Origin: CAVQGZ01 sp963714455
GTDB lineage: Bacteria; Actinomycetota; Actinomycetes; Jiangellales; Jiangellaceae
Length of the DNA: 64,000 nucleotides
Assembly: GCA_963714455.1 (NCBI GenBank)
Contig: CAVQON010000012.1
Location: 75,325-139,324, forward strand
Direction: 5' to 3'
Shown piece by piece: positions 8,407 through 16,259 of the stretch; the first letter of the stretch is position 1, and every line of letters starts with the position of its first letter. Below the pieces are notes generated by a model that was not told the origin of the DNA, made no database searches, and was given only the letters and a program-made list of their open reading frames with translations. Made by a program: the position numbers and the translations under genes.

Positions 8407-9105
8407 TCAGTCGTCGTCTGACCCGAGGGGTCCCGCCGACTCGCGCACGACGGCGATGACGTCGTCCGGGACCCCCGAGGTCTGGGCGAGCTGGTCGGCC
8501 GCGACGCCTTGCAGCTCGCTCAGCAGGTCGGCGGCCGCGGATTCGGCGAGCACCACGGTGCTCACCACCTGGTTCGTGGCAGCCTCGAACGATGTGGTGG
8601 CGTCGACCACGTCCGGGTGCGACAGCAGGGCCATGTGAACGGTGGGGACGGCCACCTCGATCACCTGCTCGCTGACGCCACCGTCGGTGTCGATCACGAC
8701 GGTCACCCCGTGCTCGGCCTCGAAGGCGGCCGCGAGGTCACGCACCGAGGCCGGGGCGTCCGCGGTGAACGAGAGGGCGGCCTGCTGGTCACCGGTGATC
8801 TGCGCGCGGGCGAAGATGTCGGCCTGCTCGGCCCGCACCTGCTCGACCAGCGCGCTGAAGTCGTCTTGCCACGCCATGGCGGCGATGACGTCGGTCAGCG
8901 ACCGCCCGGTCTGCTCGGCGATCGTCTGCATGTCTTGCATCTCGGCCTCGCTCAGCGACTCGATCAGCTCGGTCGGCACGGCTTGGACGATCGTCGCGGT
9001 GTCCTGCGATGCCGCGTCACCGCAGCCGGACAGCACGAGCCCGCCGGCGATCGCGACCAGGACCGCCCGGCTGCCGGCAGTCCGCAGGCGCGAGTGGTGT
9101 GGCAT
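8407..9105 (-). CDS. Lipoprotein with protease-prodomain-like region
   Basis: A 232-residue secreted protein with a signal peptide and lipobox LSGC (Cys28), so it should be anchored to the outer face of the membrane. The segment SLTDVIAAMAWQDDFSALVEQVRA resembles, from memory, an alpha-helical region found ahead of the catalytic domain in some secreted actinobacterial trypsin-like proteases, but no catalytic triad follows. The gene lies 26 nt downstream of the subtilisin-inhibitor-like lipoprotein gene on the same strand, which suggests they are co-expressed. Function unknown; a role in protease control is an inference. Confidence 0.65.
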   Translation of the reverse strand: MPHHSRLRTAGSRAVLVAIAGGLVLSGCGDAASQDTATIVQAVPTELIESLSEAEMQDMQTIAEQTGRSLTDVIAAMAWQDDFSALVEQVRAEQADIFARAQITGDQQAALSFTADAPASVRDLAAAFEAEHGVTVVIDTDGGVSEQVIEVAVPTVHMALLSHPDVVDATTSFEAATNQVVSTVVLAESAAADLLSELQGVAADQLAQTSGVPDDVIAVVRESAGPLGSDDD

Positions 9106-9131
9106 GGGAGCCTCGACTGTCGTGGTTCGCG

Positions 9132-9578
9132 TCAGTCGAGCTGCACCCCGCCGGGCTCGACCAGCACCGGCTGCAGCGCGTCCCAGCGCGCGATCTCACA
9201 GCCGTTCGTCCGGCTCAGCTCGGTGCGCAGCGGCTCGCCGTTGAGCGTTCCCTCGATGACGGCGGTCTGGTCGCCGCCGTAGATCTCGGTGCAGATCTGG
9301 TTCGCCGGCGTCGGGTTGAGGGGTTTGGTCTCGCCTGCGGTGGCCGCGTCGAGGGCGGCGCACGCCGCGTCCGGGTCAGGGTGGTCGCCCCCGGACGGGC
9401 CGCAGGTGAGCGTGTAGGTGACGGCCTCGCCACCCGAGCCGGGGTCGACGGTGACCGTGAGGTCGGTGGACGCCGCGGCGATGGGGTCGTCGTCGGTGGT
9501 GCCGGCCGTCGTGGCGTCGTCACTGCCGCAGCCGAGCATGGCCAGCGACAGCGCGGTGAGCAGCAGCAGTGCCTTCAT
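9132..9578 (-). CDS. Subtilisin-inhibitor-like (SSI) lipoprotein
   Basis: A 148-residue protein with a short signal peptide and lipobox (AMLGC, Cys17), then a Thr/Asp-rich linker and an SSI domain (about residues 50-148). Four cysteines fit the two SSI disulfides: TLTCGPSGG/AACAAL and QICTEIYGG/TNGCEIARW. In Streptomyces SSI the reactive P1 residue is the second residue after the third Cys; here that residue is Glu (C-T-E-I), unlike the Met or Lys/Arg of classical members. Most SSI proteins are freely secreted, so lipid anchoring is notable. The start at 9578 excludes a leader without homology. Confidence 0.85.
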   Translation of the reverse strand: MKALLLLTALSLAMLGCGSDDATTAGTTDDDPIAAASTDLTVTVDPGSGGEAVTYTLTCGPSGGDHPDPDAACAALDAATAGETKPLNPTPANQICTEIYGGDQTAVIEGTLNGEPLRTELSRTNGCEIARWDALQPVLVEPGGVQLD

Positions 9579-9653
9579 AGTGGGTTGGACGCTACGCCGC
9601 GTCCGTCGGTTCCACGGCACCTCTACCTCGTTCTACGTCTGTGTACCGCGATC

Positions 9654-9673
9654 GCTAGAGAAGGCTAGAGAAG
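9654..9673 (+). repeat. Two abutting copies of a 10-bp motif in a promoter region
   Basis: GCTAGAGAAG occurs twice head to tail, directly before a -10-like TAGACT box. The copies cover the expected -35 region of the AAA ATPase gene, a typical position for an operator or activator site. Confidence 0.55.
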
Positions 9674-9677
9674 CCCA

Positions 9678-9683
9678 TAGACT
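9678..9683 (+). promoter_or_regulatory. -10 box for leaderless AAA ATPase gene
   Basis: TAGACT fits TANNNT and lies so that transcription would start on or next to the GTG at 9690, implying a leaderless mRNA. Confidence 0.5.
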
Positions 9684-9689
9684 CCTAGC

Positions 9690-10898
9690 GTGGACCCGAT
9701 TCGCAACCCGTACGCCCCCGGCGCCGGCCAACGTCCGCCCGAGCTCGCCGGACGTGACGCCGAGCTGGCCGCCGTGGACGTCGCCCTCGAACGAGCCGCC
9801 CGCGGACGTCCTGAGCGCAGCGTGGTGCTGGTCGGCCTGCGCGGGGTGGGCAAGACGGTGCTGCTCAACGCGCTGCGGTCACGGGCGATGGACCGGCTGT
9901 GGGGCACGGCGAAGCTGGAGGTGCGCCCCGGGCACTCGATCCGCCGCCCGGTCGCGTCGGCCCTGCACCTCGCGGTGCGCGACATCGGCACCCGTCACCG
10001 TGACCCGGCCAGGGTCGAGGAGTTTCTCGGCGTGCTCAAGGCGTTCGCCCTGCGCTCCAACCCCGACGACGCCAAGCTGCGCGACCGGTGGCAGCCCGGC
10101 ATCGACGTCGCGGCGGCGCACGGACGGGCGGACACGGGCGACATCGAGATCGACCTGCTCGAAGTACTGGTCGACGCGGCCGAGCTGGCCCGCGACGTGG
10201 GCACCGGGGTCGGGCTGTTCGTCGACGAGATGCAAGACCTCGGCCTGGACGACGCGTCCGCGCTCTGTGCCGCGTTCCACGAGATCTCGCAGCAGGGGTT
10301 GCCGTTCGTGCTGGTCGGGGCGGGGCTCCCGCATGTGCCCGCGACCCTGTCGGCGTCGAAGTCGTACTCCGAGCGGCTGTTCCGCTATGTCCGCGTCGAT
10401 CGGCTCGACCAGGTCGCTGCGGAGCGAGCCTGGGTGAGCCCGGCGCGCGAGGAAGGCGTCGAGTTCACACCTGACGCGCTCGCGGCGCTGTACGCGGCGA
10501 CGGACGGGTACCCCTACTTCGTGCAGGCCTACGGCAAGTCGGTGTGGGACGTCGCGCCCGCCTCGCCGATCAGCGCGGACGACGTCGCCGTCGGGGCGCC
10601 GCTGGCCCGCGCCGACCTCGGGGTCGGCTTCTTCGGGTCGCGCTACGAGCGCGCCACGCCCGCCGAGCGGGAGTACCTGCGGGCGATGGCCGACCTGGCG
10701 TCGGCACTGCCGACGGGGGACGGGGCCGTCGCCACGTCGGAGGTCGCCGCCCAGCTCGGACGCAAGCCGTCGTCGCTGTCGCCGGCGCGCGACGCGCTGC
10801 TGAAGAAGGGACTCGTGTACTCCGCGGAGCGGGGGAGCATTGCCTTCACCGTCCCGCACTTCGCGGCCTACCTGCGCGACCAGCCTGCGGCGACCTGA
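9690..10898 (+). CDS. AAA-family ATP-binding protein
   Basis: A 402-residue P-loop ATPase. Walker A is GLRGVGKT at residues 49-56, Walker B is the GLFVDEMQD segment near residue 177, and an arginine-rich sensor region follows. The C-terminal part (about 310-400) reads as a winged helix (SEVAAQLGRKPSSLSPARDALLKKGLV). The architecture resembles AAA_16/archaeal-type ATPases of unknown role, some of which are linked to DNA-binding or stress functions. It starts with GTG, has no Shine-Dalgarno sequence and a -10 box 7 nt upstream. Substrate and partners are unknown. Confidence 0.8.
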   Translation: MDPIRNPYAPGAGQRPPELAGRDAELAAVDVALERAARGRPERSVVLVGLRGVGKTVLLNALRSRAMDRLWGTAKLEVRPGHSIRRPVASALHLAVRDIGTRHRDPARVEEFLGVLKAFALRSNPDDAKLRDRWQPGIDVAAAHGRADTGDIEIDLLEVLVDAAELARDVGTGVGLFVDEMQDLGLDDASALCAAFHEISQQGLPFVLVGAGLPHVPATLSASKSYSERLFRYVRVDRLDQVAAERAWVSPAREEGVEFTPDALAALYAATDGYPYFVQAYGKSVWDVAPASPISADDVAVGAPLARADLGVGFFGSRYERATPAEREYLRAMADLASALPTGDGAVATSEVAAQLGRKPSSLSPARDALLKKGLVYSAERGSIAFTVPHFAAYLRDQPAAT

Positions 10899-10958
10899 CT
10901 CGTCCGTCGTGACGACCACCCGGGATGACGTCCGCAAGCGTCGCCGCGAAGCGGTGGG

Positions 10959-12074
10959 TCACCGCGGTGCGACAACCACGCCCGTCCCGCCCTTCGCGCT
11001 CGCCAACCGGGTGACGTCGACCGATGCAGCCGCGTCGCTGATCGCGGTGAAGGAGCGCAGCACCGCGCACACCCACGCGGTCGCGATCGGCGAGGGCCGC
11101 TTCTTCTGGCCGAACGAGTACTCGCCGAAACCACGAAAGACCGAGCGGGGCACGACGCGGCCGTCCGGACCGGTGTTGTAGGCGGTGAGGCAGGCGACCA
11201 GCTCGGCCGTGGCGGCCTCGTCGTCGGGGTGGGCGCCCGCGCCCGACCACACCTCGCGATAGGGGGCAAGCGCCTCGAGCACCGTCAGGTCGGAGTACCA
11301 GATGTTGGGCCACTTCACCGCCTTGAAGTGGACGCCATGGCCGAACATGTAGGGCTTGGCCTCACCGCGTGCCCGCCACAGACGAAGCACGGTGCGCGCA
11401 GCCTCCGCAAGCACGGACGGCCTGTGGGCCTCGCCCAGGCGCCCGAACGTGCGCAGTGCCTCGACGGTGACCTGCGGGCACGGGTCGGCAGCGCGCCCGG
11501 GGCCGCGGCCGCCCGTCCGGCTGTGGGGGAGACAGCGACACGCCTGCCCCAGCGAGGTGTCGGCGATGTCGTCGGCCATGAGGTCCACGGCGGTGCGGAC
11601 ACGCGGGTCGTCGACGCGTCCATAGCGAACAAGCACCTCGGTGACGGCGTAGTGGTCGCACGCCAACGTGGACCACGCGGGGTCGGGTTGGCGCATGAAC
11701 GTTCCGAACGCGAGAAAGCGGCCCTGAGGGGTGCGGTGCTCGAGCATCTCGTCGAGCAGGTGCTGCACTCTCGGAACGTCGTCCTCGCCGGATACGCCAA
11801 GATCGGCGAGCAGGTTCAGCACGTTGGGCGCGTAGGTGGGTGTCGCGTGCGAGCGGACCGGATCGGTCCACGCCGGAAGCCGCTCGACCAGCGCTTGGAC
11901 GCGGGGATCGTCCAGGACCGCCCGGTGATCGGCCAGCACGATCGGGTCGTGCGGTGCCCAGTCGTCGAGGCGCACCCGGGTCACCCATCGGGCGTAGGGC
12001 TCGTCGCTGGTGCGCAGCCATGGCCTCGGGTCGGAGCGGAGCAGACCCACCCACGCGTCGTCGCAACCGGCCAC
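10959..12074 (-). CDS. Hypothetical protein, alpha-toroid (squalene-cyclase-like) pattern
   Basis: A 371-residue soluble protein with repeating helical units that end in P-x-V-x-x-A-x-D/E patterns (for example DPRVRTAVDLMADDI and CPQVTVEALRTFGRLG), as in alpha/alpha toroids of prenyltransferase and squalene-cyclase-like proteins. It has the motif HGVHFKAVKWPNIWYSDLTVLEAL, but no DxDD or QW catalytic motif of true cyclases was found. No signal peptide. It stands alone between the AAA gene and the decayed AbgT region. The fold is an inference from repeat pattern, and function is unknown. Confidence 0.6.
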   Translation of the reverse strand: MAGCDDAWVGLLRSDPRPWLRTSDEPYARWVTRVRLDDWAPHDPIVLADHRAVLDDPRVQALVERLPAWTDPVRSHATPTYAPNVLNLLADLGVSGEDDVPRVQHLLDEMLEHRTPQGRFLAFGTFMRQPDPAWSTLACDHYAVTEVLVRYGRVDDPRVRTAVDLMADDIADTSLGQACRCLPHSRTGGRGPGRAADPCPQVTVEALRTFGRLGEAHRPSVLAEAARTVLRLWRARGEAKPYMFGHGVHFKAVKWPNIWYSDLTVLEALAPYREVWSGAGAHPDDEAATAELVACLTAYNTGPDGRVVPRSVFRGFGEYSFGQKKRPSPIATAWVCAVLRSFTAISDAAASVDVTRLASAKGGTGVVVAPR

Positions 12075-12131
12075 GTCCAGACGATACGACTCCGGCCTGC
12101 ACCATCGTCGCGAGCGTGCCGGGTGTGCGAT

Positions 12132-12151
12132 ATCCCCCAGGGGATGCCGAG
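12132..12151 (+). repeat. Left copy of 20-bp direct repeat flanking the MFS-cNMP gene
   Basis: ATCCCCCAGGGGATGCCGAG is identical to 14155-14174 in the same orientation; both encode the last residues of AbgT on the minus strand. Confidence 0.8.
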
Positions 12152-12245
12152 CACGCGGCGAAGATCAGGATCGCGATGATCACGATCAGTCCGTTCATGA
12201 AGGGCGACGCACCCATGACGGAGCCGGTCTCCGGGCACGGCCACG
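12132..12245 (-). pseudogene. AbgT-family transporter fragment
   Basis: On the minus strand this short piece encodes PETGSVMGASPFMNGLIVII and a hydrophobic tail, a good match to an internal cytoplasmic-loop/membrane boundary of AbgT (p-aminobenzoyl-glutamate) transporters. It then jumps, out of frame, to DNA encoding LGIPWGI, which is the normal extreme C terminus of AbgT and also occurs at 14155-14174. No full gene surrounds it. It is read as a collapsed, internally deleted transporter gene. Confidence 0.7.
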
Positions 12246-12432
12246 CCCTGCGGGTGCTGGCGCTGGCGTGGCTCGACGTCGCCAGCGTTTCGATCCTCGG
12301 CCATGAGAGGGAGTCACCCGCCATCCTGCGCCGGAACAGCTGATCGGGTCGGAGGTGTGCCGCAACGGAACGCCAGGTTGGGCGGTGTAACTTCCCGCCG
12401 TTGCATCACGAATGGTCGGACGAGGAGTCTGC

Positions 12433-14142
12433 ATGACCGAGTCGCGCCCACAGACACCTCGGCCGGTCAACCCGGTGCGACGAGCCGTCACCGAGACGAT
12501 CGCCTCCCTGCGGACCATCGCCGAGAATCCCAGCCTGCGCCGGCTCAACCTCGCCCTCGCCGGATCGTTGATCGGCGACTGGGCCTACGCCACGGCCATC
12601 GTCGTGTGGGCATACCAGGAGGGCGGGGCCACCGCTGTGGGCGTGTGGGCGGCCGTGCGGCTCGGCCTCGCGGCCGTGGCGACGCCGTTCGGCGCAGTTC
12701 TCGCTGACCGGTACCCGCGAATCGCCGTCATGGTGACGTCGGACCTGCTGCGGGCCGCCCTGGTGCTGGCGGTGGCCGGCGTGCTCGTCCTCGACGCGCC
12801 CAGCGCCGCTGTCTACCTGCTCGCCACCGCGGCGTCCCTCGCCGGGGTGGCCTTTCGTCCCGCGCAGCTGGCCCTGCTGCCGTCCTTGGTCCGCAGCCCG
12901 AGCGAGCTCACGGCAGCCAACGGGGTGGGCAGCACCCTCGAGAGCCTCGCCTTCTTCGTGGGCCCGGCCATCGGCGGGCTCTTGCTGACGTTCGCCAGCA
13001 TCCCGGTCGTGCTCGTCGTCAACGTGGCCACGTTTCTGTGGTCGGCGGTGCTCGTCCTCAGCATTCGACGGCACCGCGCCCAAGCCCCGGACTCGTCGGG
13101 CGAGCCCGACGAGCCGGCCGTCGAGGACACGCAGCAGCAGCAAGGCTTCTGGACGGAGACGACCGCCGGGTTCGCCACGGTCTGGGCCGACCGTGACCTG
13201 CGCCTGATCACCGTCCTGTACTGCCTGCAGACACTGGTGGCCGGGGCCTCCATCGTGTTCGAGGTCAGCATCGCGATCGACCTGGTCGGCCTCGGCCCGC
13301 AAGGGGTCGGGTATCTGGACTCGGTGATGGGGATCGGTGCCCTGGTCGGTGGCCTCGTCGCCGTCGGCCGTGCTCCGAAGGGGCGGTTGGCGCGAGACTT
13401 CGGCCTGGGAGTGCTGCTCTGGGGTGTGCCGCTGGTGCTGATCAGCGTATGGCCCGTGGCGGCGGTGGCGTTTCTGGCGATGTTGCTCATCGGTCTCGGC
13501 AACCCGCTTGCCGATGTGAACGCGGTGACGATCCAGCAGCGGCTGGTGGCCGACTCCGTCTTGGGGCGCGTCTTCGGGGCGGTTGATGCAGTGCTCATCG
13601 CCGCGATGGCGCTGGGGTCGCTGCTGATGCCGGCCTTGATCGCCCTGGTCGGCCTGCAGTGGAGCCTCGCAGTCATCGCCGCTCCTGTCATCGTGCTCAC
13701 TGTGCTGGCGTTTCCACGTCTCGCGCAGATTGATGGACGGCTGCGCGAGCCCGACCATCTCGGGCTGCTCGGGGAGGTGTCGCTGTTCCAGCCGTTGCAG
13801 CGTCCCGAGCTCGAGGCGCTGGCTCTGCAGCTGGCACCGGTCGTCGTCGCCGCTGGGGCCGGCGTCATCGCCCAGGGTGACGAGGCTGACAGGTTCTACC
13901 TCATCGAGAACGGCGAGGTCGACGTGGTGGTTGACGGTGCGGCGATCGGCCACCTCAGCTCGGGTGACTGCTTCGGGGAGATCGGGCTGCTGCGCGACGT
14001 CCCGCGTACTGCCTCGATTGTGGCGACGTCCGACTGTGTCTTCCAGACCCTGAGCCGTGAGCAGTTCCTTGAGGCGATGGCGTCCCCCGACGTCCGGCTT
14101 CGGGCCGACGCCCTGGCTGCCAAGCGTCAACCCACGTTCTGA
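12433..14142 (+). CDS. MFS transporter fused to a cyclic-nucleotide-binding domain
   Basis: A 569-residue protein: a major facilitator superfamily permease with about 12 membrane segments over residues 40-430 (including AVLADRYPRI, the loop 2-3 signature), then a C-terminal cyclic-nucleotide-binding domain (about 440-555). The phosphate-binding cassette GDCFGEIGLLRDVPRTASI is complete, with the conserved Glu and Arg. This suggests transport gated or tuned by cAMP or a similar ligand. The ATG at 12433 has CGAGGAG upstream; an ATG-lacking extension to 12412 is not needed. It lies between two broken AbgT fragments that run on the opposite strand. Confidence 0.9.
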   Translation: MTESRPQTPRPVNPVRRAVTETIASLRTIAENPSLRRLNLALAGSLIGDWAYATAIVVWAYQEGGATAVGVWAAVRLGLAAVATPFGAVLADRYPRIAVMVTSDLLRAALVLAVAGVLVLDAPSAAVYLLATAASLAGVAFRPAQLALLPSLVRSPSELTAANGVGSTLESLAFFVGPAIGGLLLTFASIPVVLVVNVATFLWSAVLVLSIRRHRAQAPDSSGEPDEPAVEDTQQQQGFWTETTAGFATVWADRDLRLITVLYCLQTLVAGASIVFEVSIAIDLVGLGPQGVGYLDSVMGIGALVGGLVAVGRAPKGRLARDFGLGVLLWGVPLVLISVWPVAAVAFLAMLLIGLGNPLADVNAVTIQQRLVADSVLGRVFGAVDAVLIAAMALGSLLMPALIALVGLQWSLAVIAAPVIVLTVLAFPRLAQIDGRLREPDHLGLLGEVSLFQPLQRPELEALALQLAPVVVAAGAGVIAQGDEADRFYLIENGEVDVVVDGAAIGHLSSGDCFGEIGLLRDVPRTASIVATSDCVFQTLSREQFLEAMASPDVRLRADALAAKRQPTF

Positions 14143-14150
14143 GGCCCGCG

Positions 14151-14604
14151 CTAGATCCCCCAGGGGATGCCGAGTGCGAACCAGGCCATGTAGAAGAGGG
14201 TCCAGGTGATGGCGATCGCGACGAAGAACGGCAGCATCAGCGGATCACCGTGCCGATGCCCGCCCGCGTGTCGTAGCGATGGGCGAAGACCACGATCAGC
14301 GGGAAGTACGGCATGATCGGCGTGATCATGTTGACCATCGAGTCGCCCACCCGGTAGCCCGCGAGCATCGCTACTGGCTCGATGCCGAGGCGGAAGAACA
14401 GCGGGACGAAGATGGGGGCGAGCAGCGCCCGCTTCGCGATCGCCTGCGGGATGATGATGCCCACCACCGCCGTGATGATGACGGACATGAGCAGCAGCCA
14501 CCCGGCACCGATGTTGACGGTCTCGATGACATCACCCAGCTTGACTAGGCGATGAACTGCGCGATCAGCAGGAACAGCAGCAGCCCCGCCAGGCCCGACT
14601 CCAG
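14151..14604 (-). pseudogene. Decayed AbgT-family transporter, C-terminal half
   Basis: Minus-strand conceptual translation gives consecutive AbgT pieces: LLLFLLIAQFIA, then after a stop and a deletion VKLGDVIETVNIGAGWLLL, then ALLAPIFVPLFFRLG, YRVGDSMVNMITPIMPYFPL and AGIGTVI. A one-base deletion then shifts the frame before MLPFFVAIAITWTLFYMAWF and the natural end LGIPWGI-stop. The N-terminal half is missing. AbgT proteins export or import p-aminobenzoyl-glutamate and antimetabolite sulfonamides. Frame breaks and missing segments show it is no longer functional. Confidence 0.82.
14155..14174 (+). repeat. Right copy of 20-bp direct repeat flanking the MFS-cNMP gene
   Basis: Identical to 12132-12151, same orientation; it is the natural 3' end of the abgT remnant. 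Confidence 0.8.
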
Positions 14605-14672
14605 CAGCACGCGCTCGTTCGGGCCATGGACGTTCGCGTACCCGTCCGCGGTGCCGATGAGCAGGATGTCCG
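14605..14672 (-). pseudogene. Possible M20-family peptidase C-terminal fragment
   Basis: Directly upstream of, and in frame with, the first AbgT piece the minus strand encodes ILLIGTADGYANVHGPNERV, resembling the C-terminal N-x-H-x-P-N-E segment of M20 dipeptidases. No other part of such an enzyme was seen. The join suggests a deletion that fused the end of a peptidase gene to an abgT gene. Short, so uncertain. Confidence 0.5.
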
Positions 14673-14775
14673 CCTGTCGTCGGCACACGCGTGTGGGCAC
14701 GTTGCGTGACTCAGCGAAGACTCCTGTGCCGTGGCTGGAAAACGGCAGAGACCAGCGGTGCTCTCGCTCAGCTCC

Positions 14776-15174
14776 TCAGGTGTCGAGCGCGTCGGCCGCG
14801 ATCGCCGGGTACACCGCCTGGCATGCGTGAAGCAGGGACTCCAGCTGGATCGCCTTCGACTTCGACCCCGACACCTTGAGCCTGCGGAACAGAAGCGCCT
14901 TGCCCAGCGGAAGGGTTCCCAGCAGCAGGTCGTGCATCGAGTCGGCGCTCAGGCGCGCGGTCAGCGAGGGGTCGGCGCCGATGGGTGCGAAAGTGGTGAC
15001 GACCGGCCGCGAACGGCCGTCCACCCAGATGTCGGCGGACGGGTCACGAAGGCGAAAGTTGATCACCATCTGAAGCGCCACCAGCTCGTCCAACGACTCG
15101 TCGTCGGCGATCGCGTCGAACATCGACGTGTACACGTCACGGAGGAGCGCGCCGTCGGCGTAGATGCTGCCCAT
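14776..15174 (-). CDS. SCP2-type sterol-carrier-domain-like protein
   Basis: A 132-residue protein without signal peptide. It shows the SCP-2 fold pattern: a helix followed by strands INFRLRDPSADIWVDGRS, a central TARLSADSMHDLLLGTLPLGKALL segment (where SCP2 domains have the D-x-L-x-x-L-x-G stretch), and KVSGSKSKAIQLESLL. Such domains bind lipids or hydrophobic ligands. It is followed after 40 nt by the alpha/beta hydrolase gene running the same way. Cell role unknown. Confidence 0.68.
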   Translation of the reverse strand: MGSIYADGALLRDVYTSMFDAIADDESLDELVALQMVINFRLRDPSADIWVDGRSRPVVTTFAPIGADPSLTARLSADSMHDLLLGTLPLGKALLFRRLKVSGSKSKAIQLESLLHACQAVYPAIAADALDT

Positions 15175-15214
15175 GTGCCCACCCTACGGAGCCCAGAGTC
15201 GGACTGCCGCGGGC

Positions 15215-16129
15215 TCAGACCCCGAGCCGGTCGCCGAGCCATTCGAGCTGGGCGGCACGAAACGCCTGCGACGGTGCCGGCCGCGTCGTGGCGTCGAAGC
15301 CGTGTGGGGCGCCGGGCACCTCCTCGACCTGCGTCGGGACACCCGCGGACTGCAGCCGGCGGGCGTAGTCGCGACACTCGTGGAGGAACAGGTCCGCGGT
15401 TCCGACACCGATCCAGGCCGGTGGCAGCCCCGAGAGGGCGTCGCAGCGTGCGGGCACCGCGTAGTCGGGCGTGCTCGCCTGACCTGGCTCGTGGGCAAGG
15501 TAGGACGACCAGCCCGTCAGGTTGCTGCGGTTGTTCCAGACGGGGTGGCGGGCGCGGTCGAGCGAGCGGTCGGCGGCGGTGCGGTCGTCCAGCATCGGGT
15601 ACACGAGCAGCTGGCCGACCGGCTGGAGTCCGCCCTCGTCGCGCAGCCGCTGGGCCAGTCCGGCGGCGAGCCCACCACCGGCGCTCTCGCCTGCGACGAC
15701 GACCCGTGCGGGGTCGGTGCCGAGTCGCTCGGCGTGGAGAGTCAGCCAGTGCCAGGCCGCGTGGACGTCGTCGGCGGCGGCCGGGAAGGGATGCTCCGGA
15801 GCCAGCCGGTAGCGCGCCGACACGACGGTGACACCGAGGTCGCGGGCGATGCCCGACGCTCGCGCCTCGTCCTGCTCGGCGGTGCCGATGACGAGCCCGC
15901 CGCCATGGATCCAGAGCAGCGCCGCCGGCGTGCCGCCCACCTTCGGCCGGTACATGCGCACCCGCGCCCCGTCCCCGACCTCGTCGCGCACGTCGACCCC
16001 GTCCACGGGCCGTGCGACGAGCCCGACCAGTCTCGCGCCGACGCGGAACAGCGGCAGCGTGCGGCGCGTCAGGCCGATGGGTGGCACGGCACGGACGAAC
16101 GACGAGAACGCGGGATCGACGTCGACCAT
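15215..16129 (-). CDS. Alpha/beta hydrolase, hormone-sensitive-lipase type esterase
   Basis: A 304-residue esterase of the HSL (family IV) group. It has the oxyanion-hole motif IHGGGLVIG, the nucleophile elbow GESAGGG, and a later D (around GVGTADLF) and H (PGAPHGFD) for the triad. The start at 16129 (MVDVDPAFSSF) is preferred; an upstream ATG at 16207 adds a leader without homology. It is divergent from malQ, so the 130-bp gap holds promoters for both. Substrates are probably short acyl esters; not determinable here. Confidence 0.88.
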   Translation of the reverse strand: MVDVDPAFSSFVRAVPPIGLTRRTLPLFRVGARLVGLVARPVDGVDVRDEVGDGARVRMYRPKVGGTPAALLWIHGGGLVIGTAEQDEARASGIARDLGVTVVSARYRLAPEHPFPAAADDVHAAWHWLTLHAERLGTDPARVVVAGESAGGGLAAGLAQRLRDEGGLQPVGQLLVYPMLDDRTAADRSLDRARHPVWNNRSNLTGWSSYLAHEPGQASTPDYAVPARCDALSGLPPAWIGVGTADLFLHECRDYARRLQSAGVPTQVEEVPGAPHGFDATTRPAPSQAFRAAQLEWLGDRLGV

Positions 16130-16259
16130 GCCCGCCACCGTAGGCGGCCCCCACGCGGCGACTTGCCTGGCCGGTACCGCGATGCTCACCACACGGGTCG
16201 TTCGCACCTCCTACCCTCGTCGATGGCCGACGCGTGCCCTGACGAGTGGGAGTCTGACC

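Noticed and set aside
11362..12324. Long minus-strand frame through the AbgT fragment
   Set aside because: It overlaps the toroid-like gene in a different frame and mixes unrelated sequence; only the short AbgT-like piece is supported.
12152..14154. Region between the 20-bp repeats as an insertion sequence
   Set aside because: No transposase or terminal inverted repeats; the gene inside is a transporter, and the repeat matches the AbgT end codons, so recombination or gene duplication explains it better.
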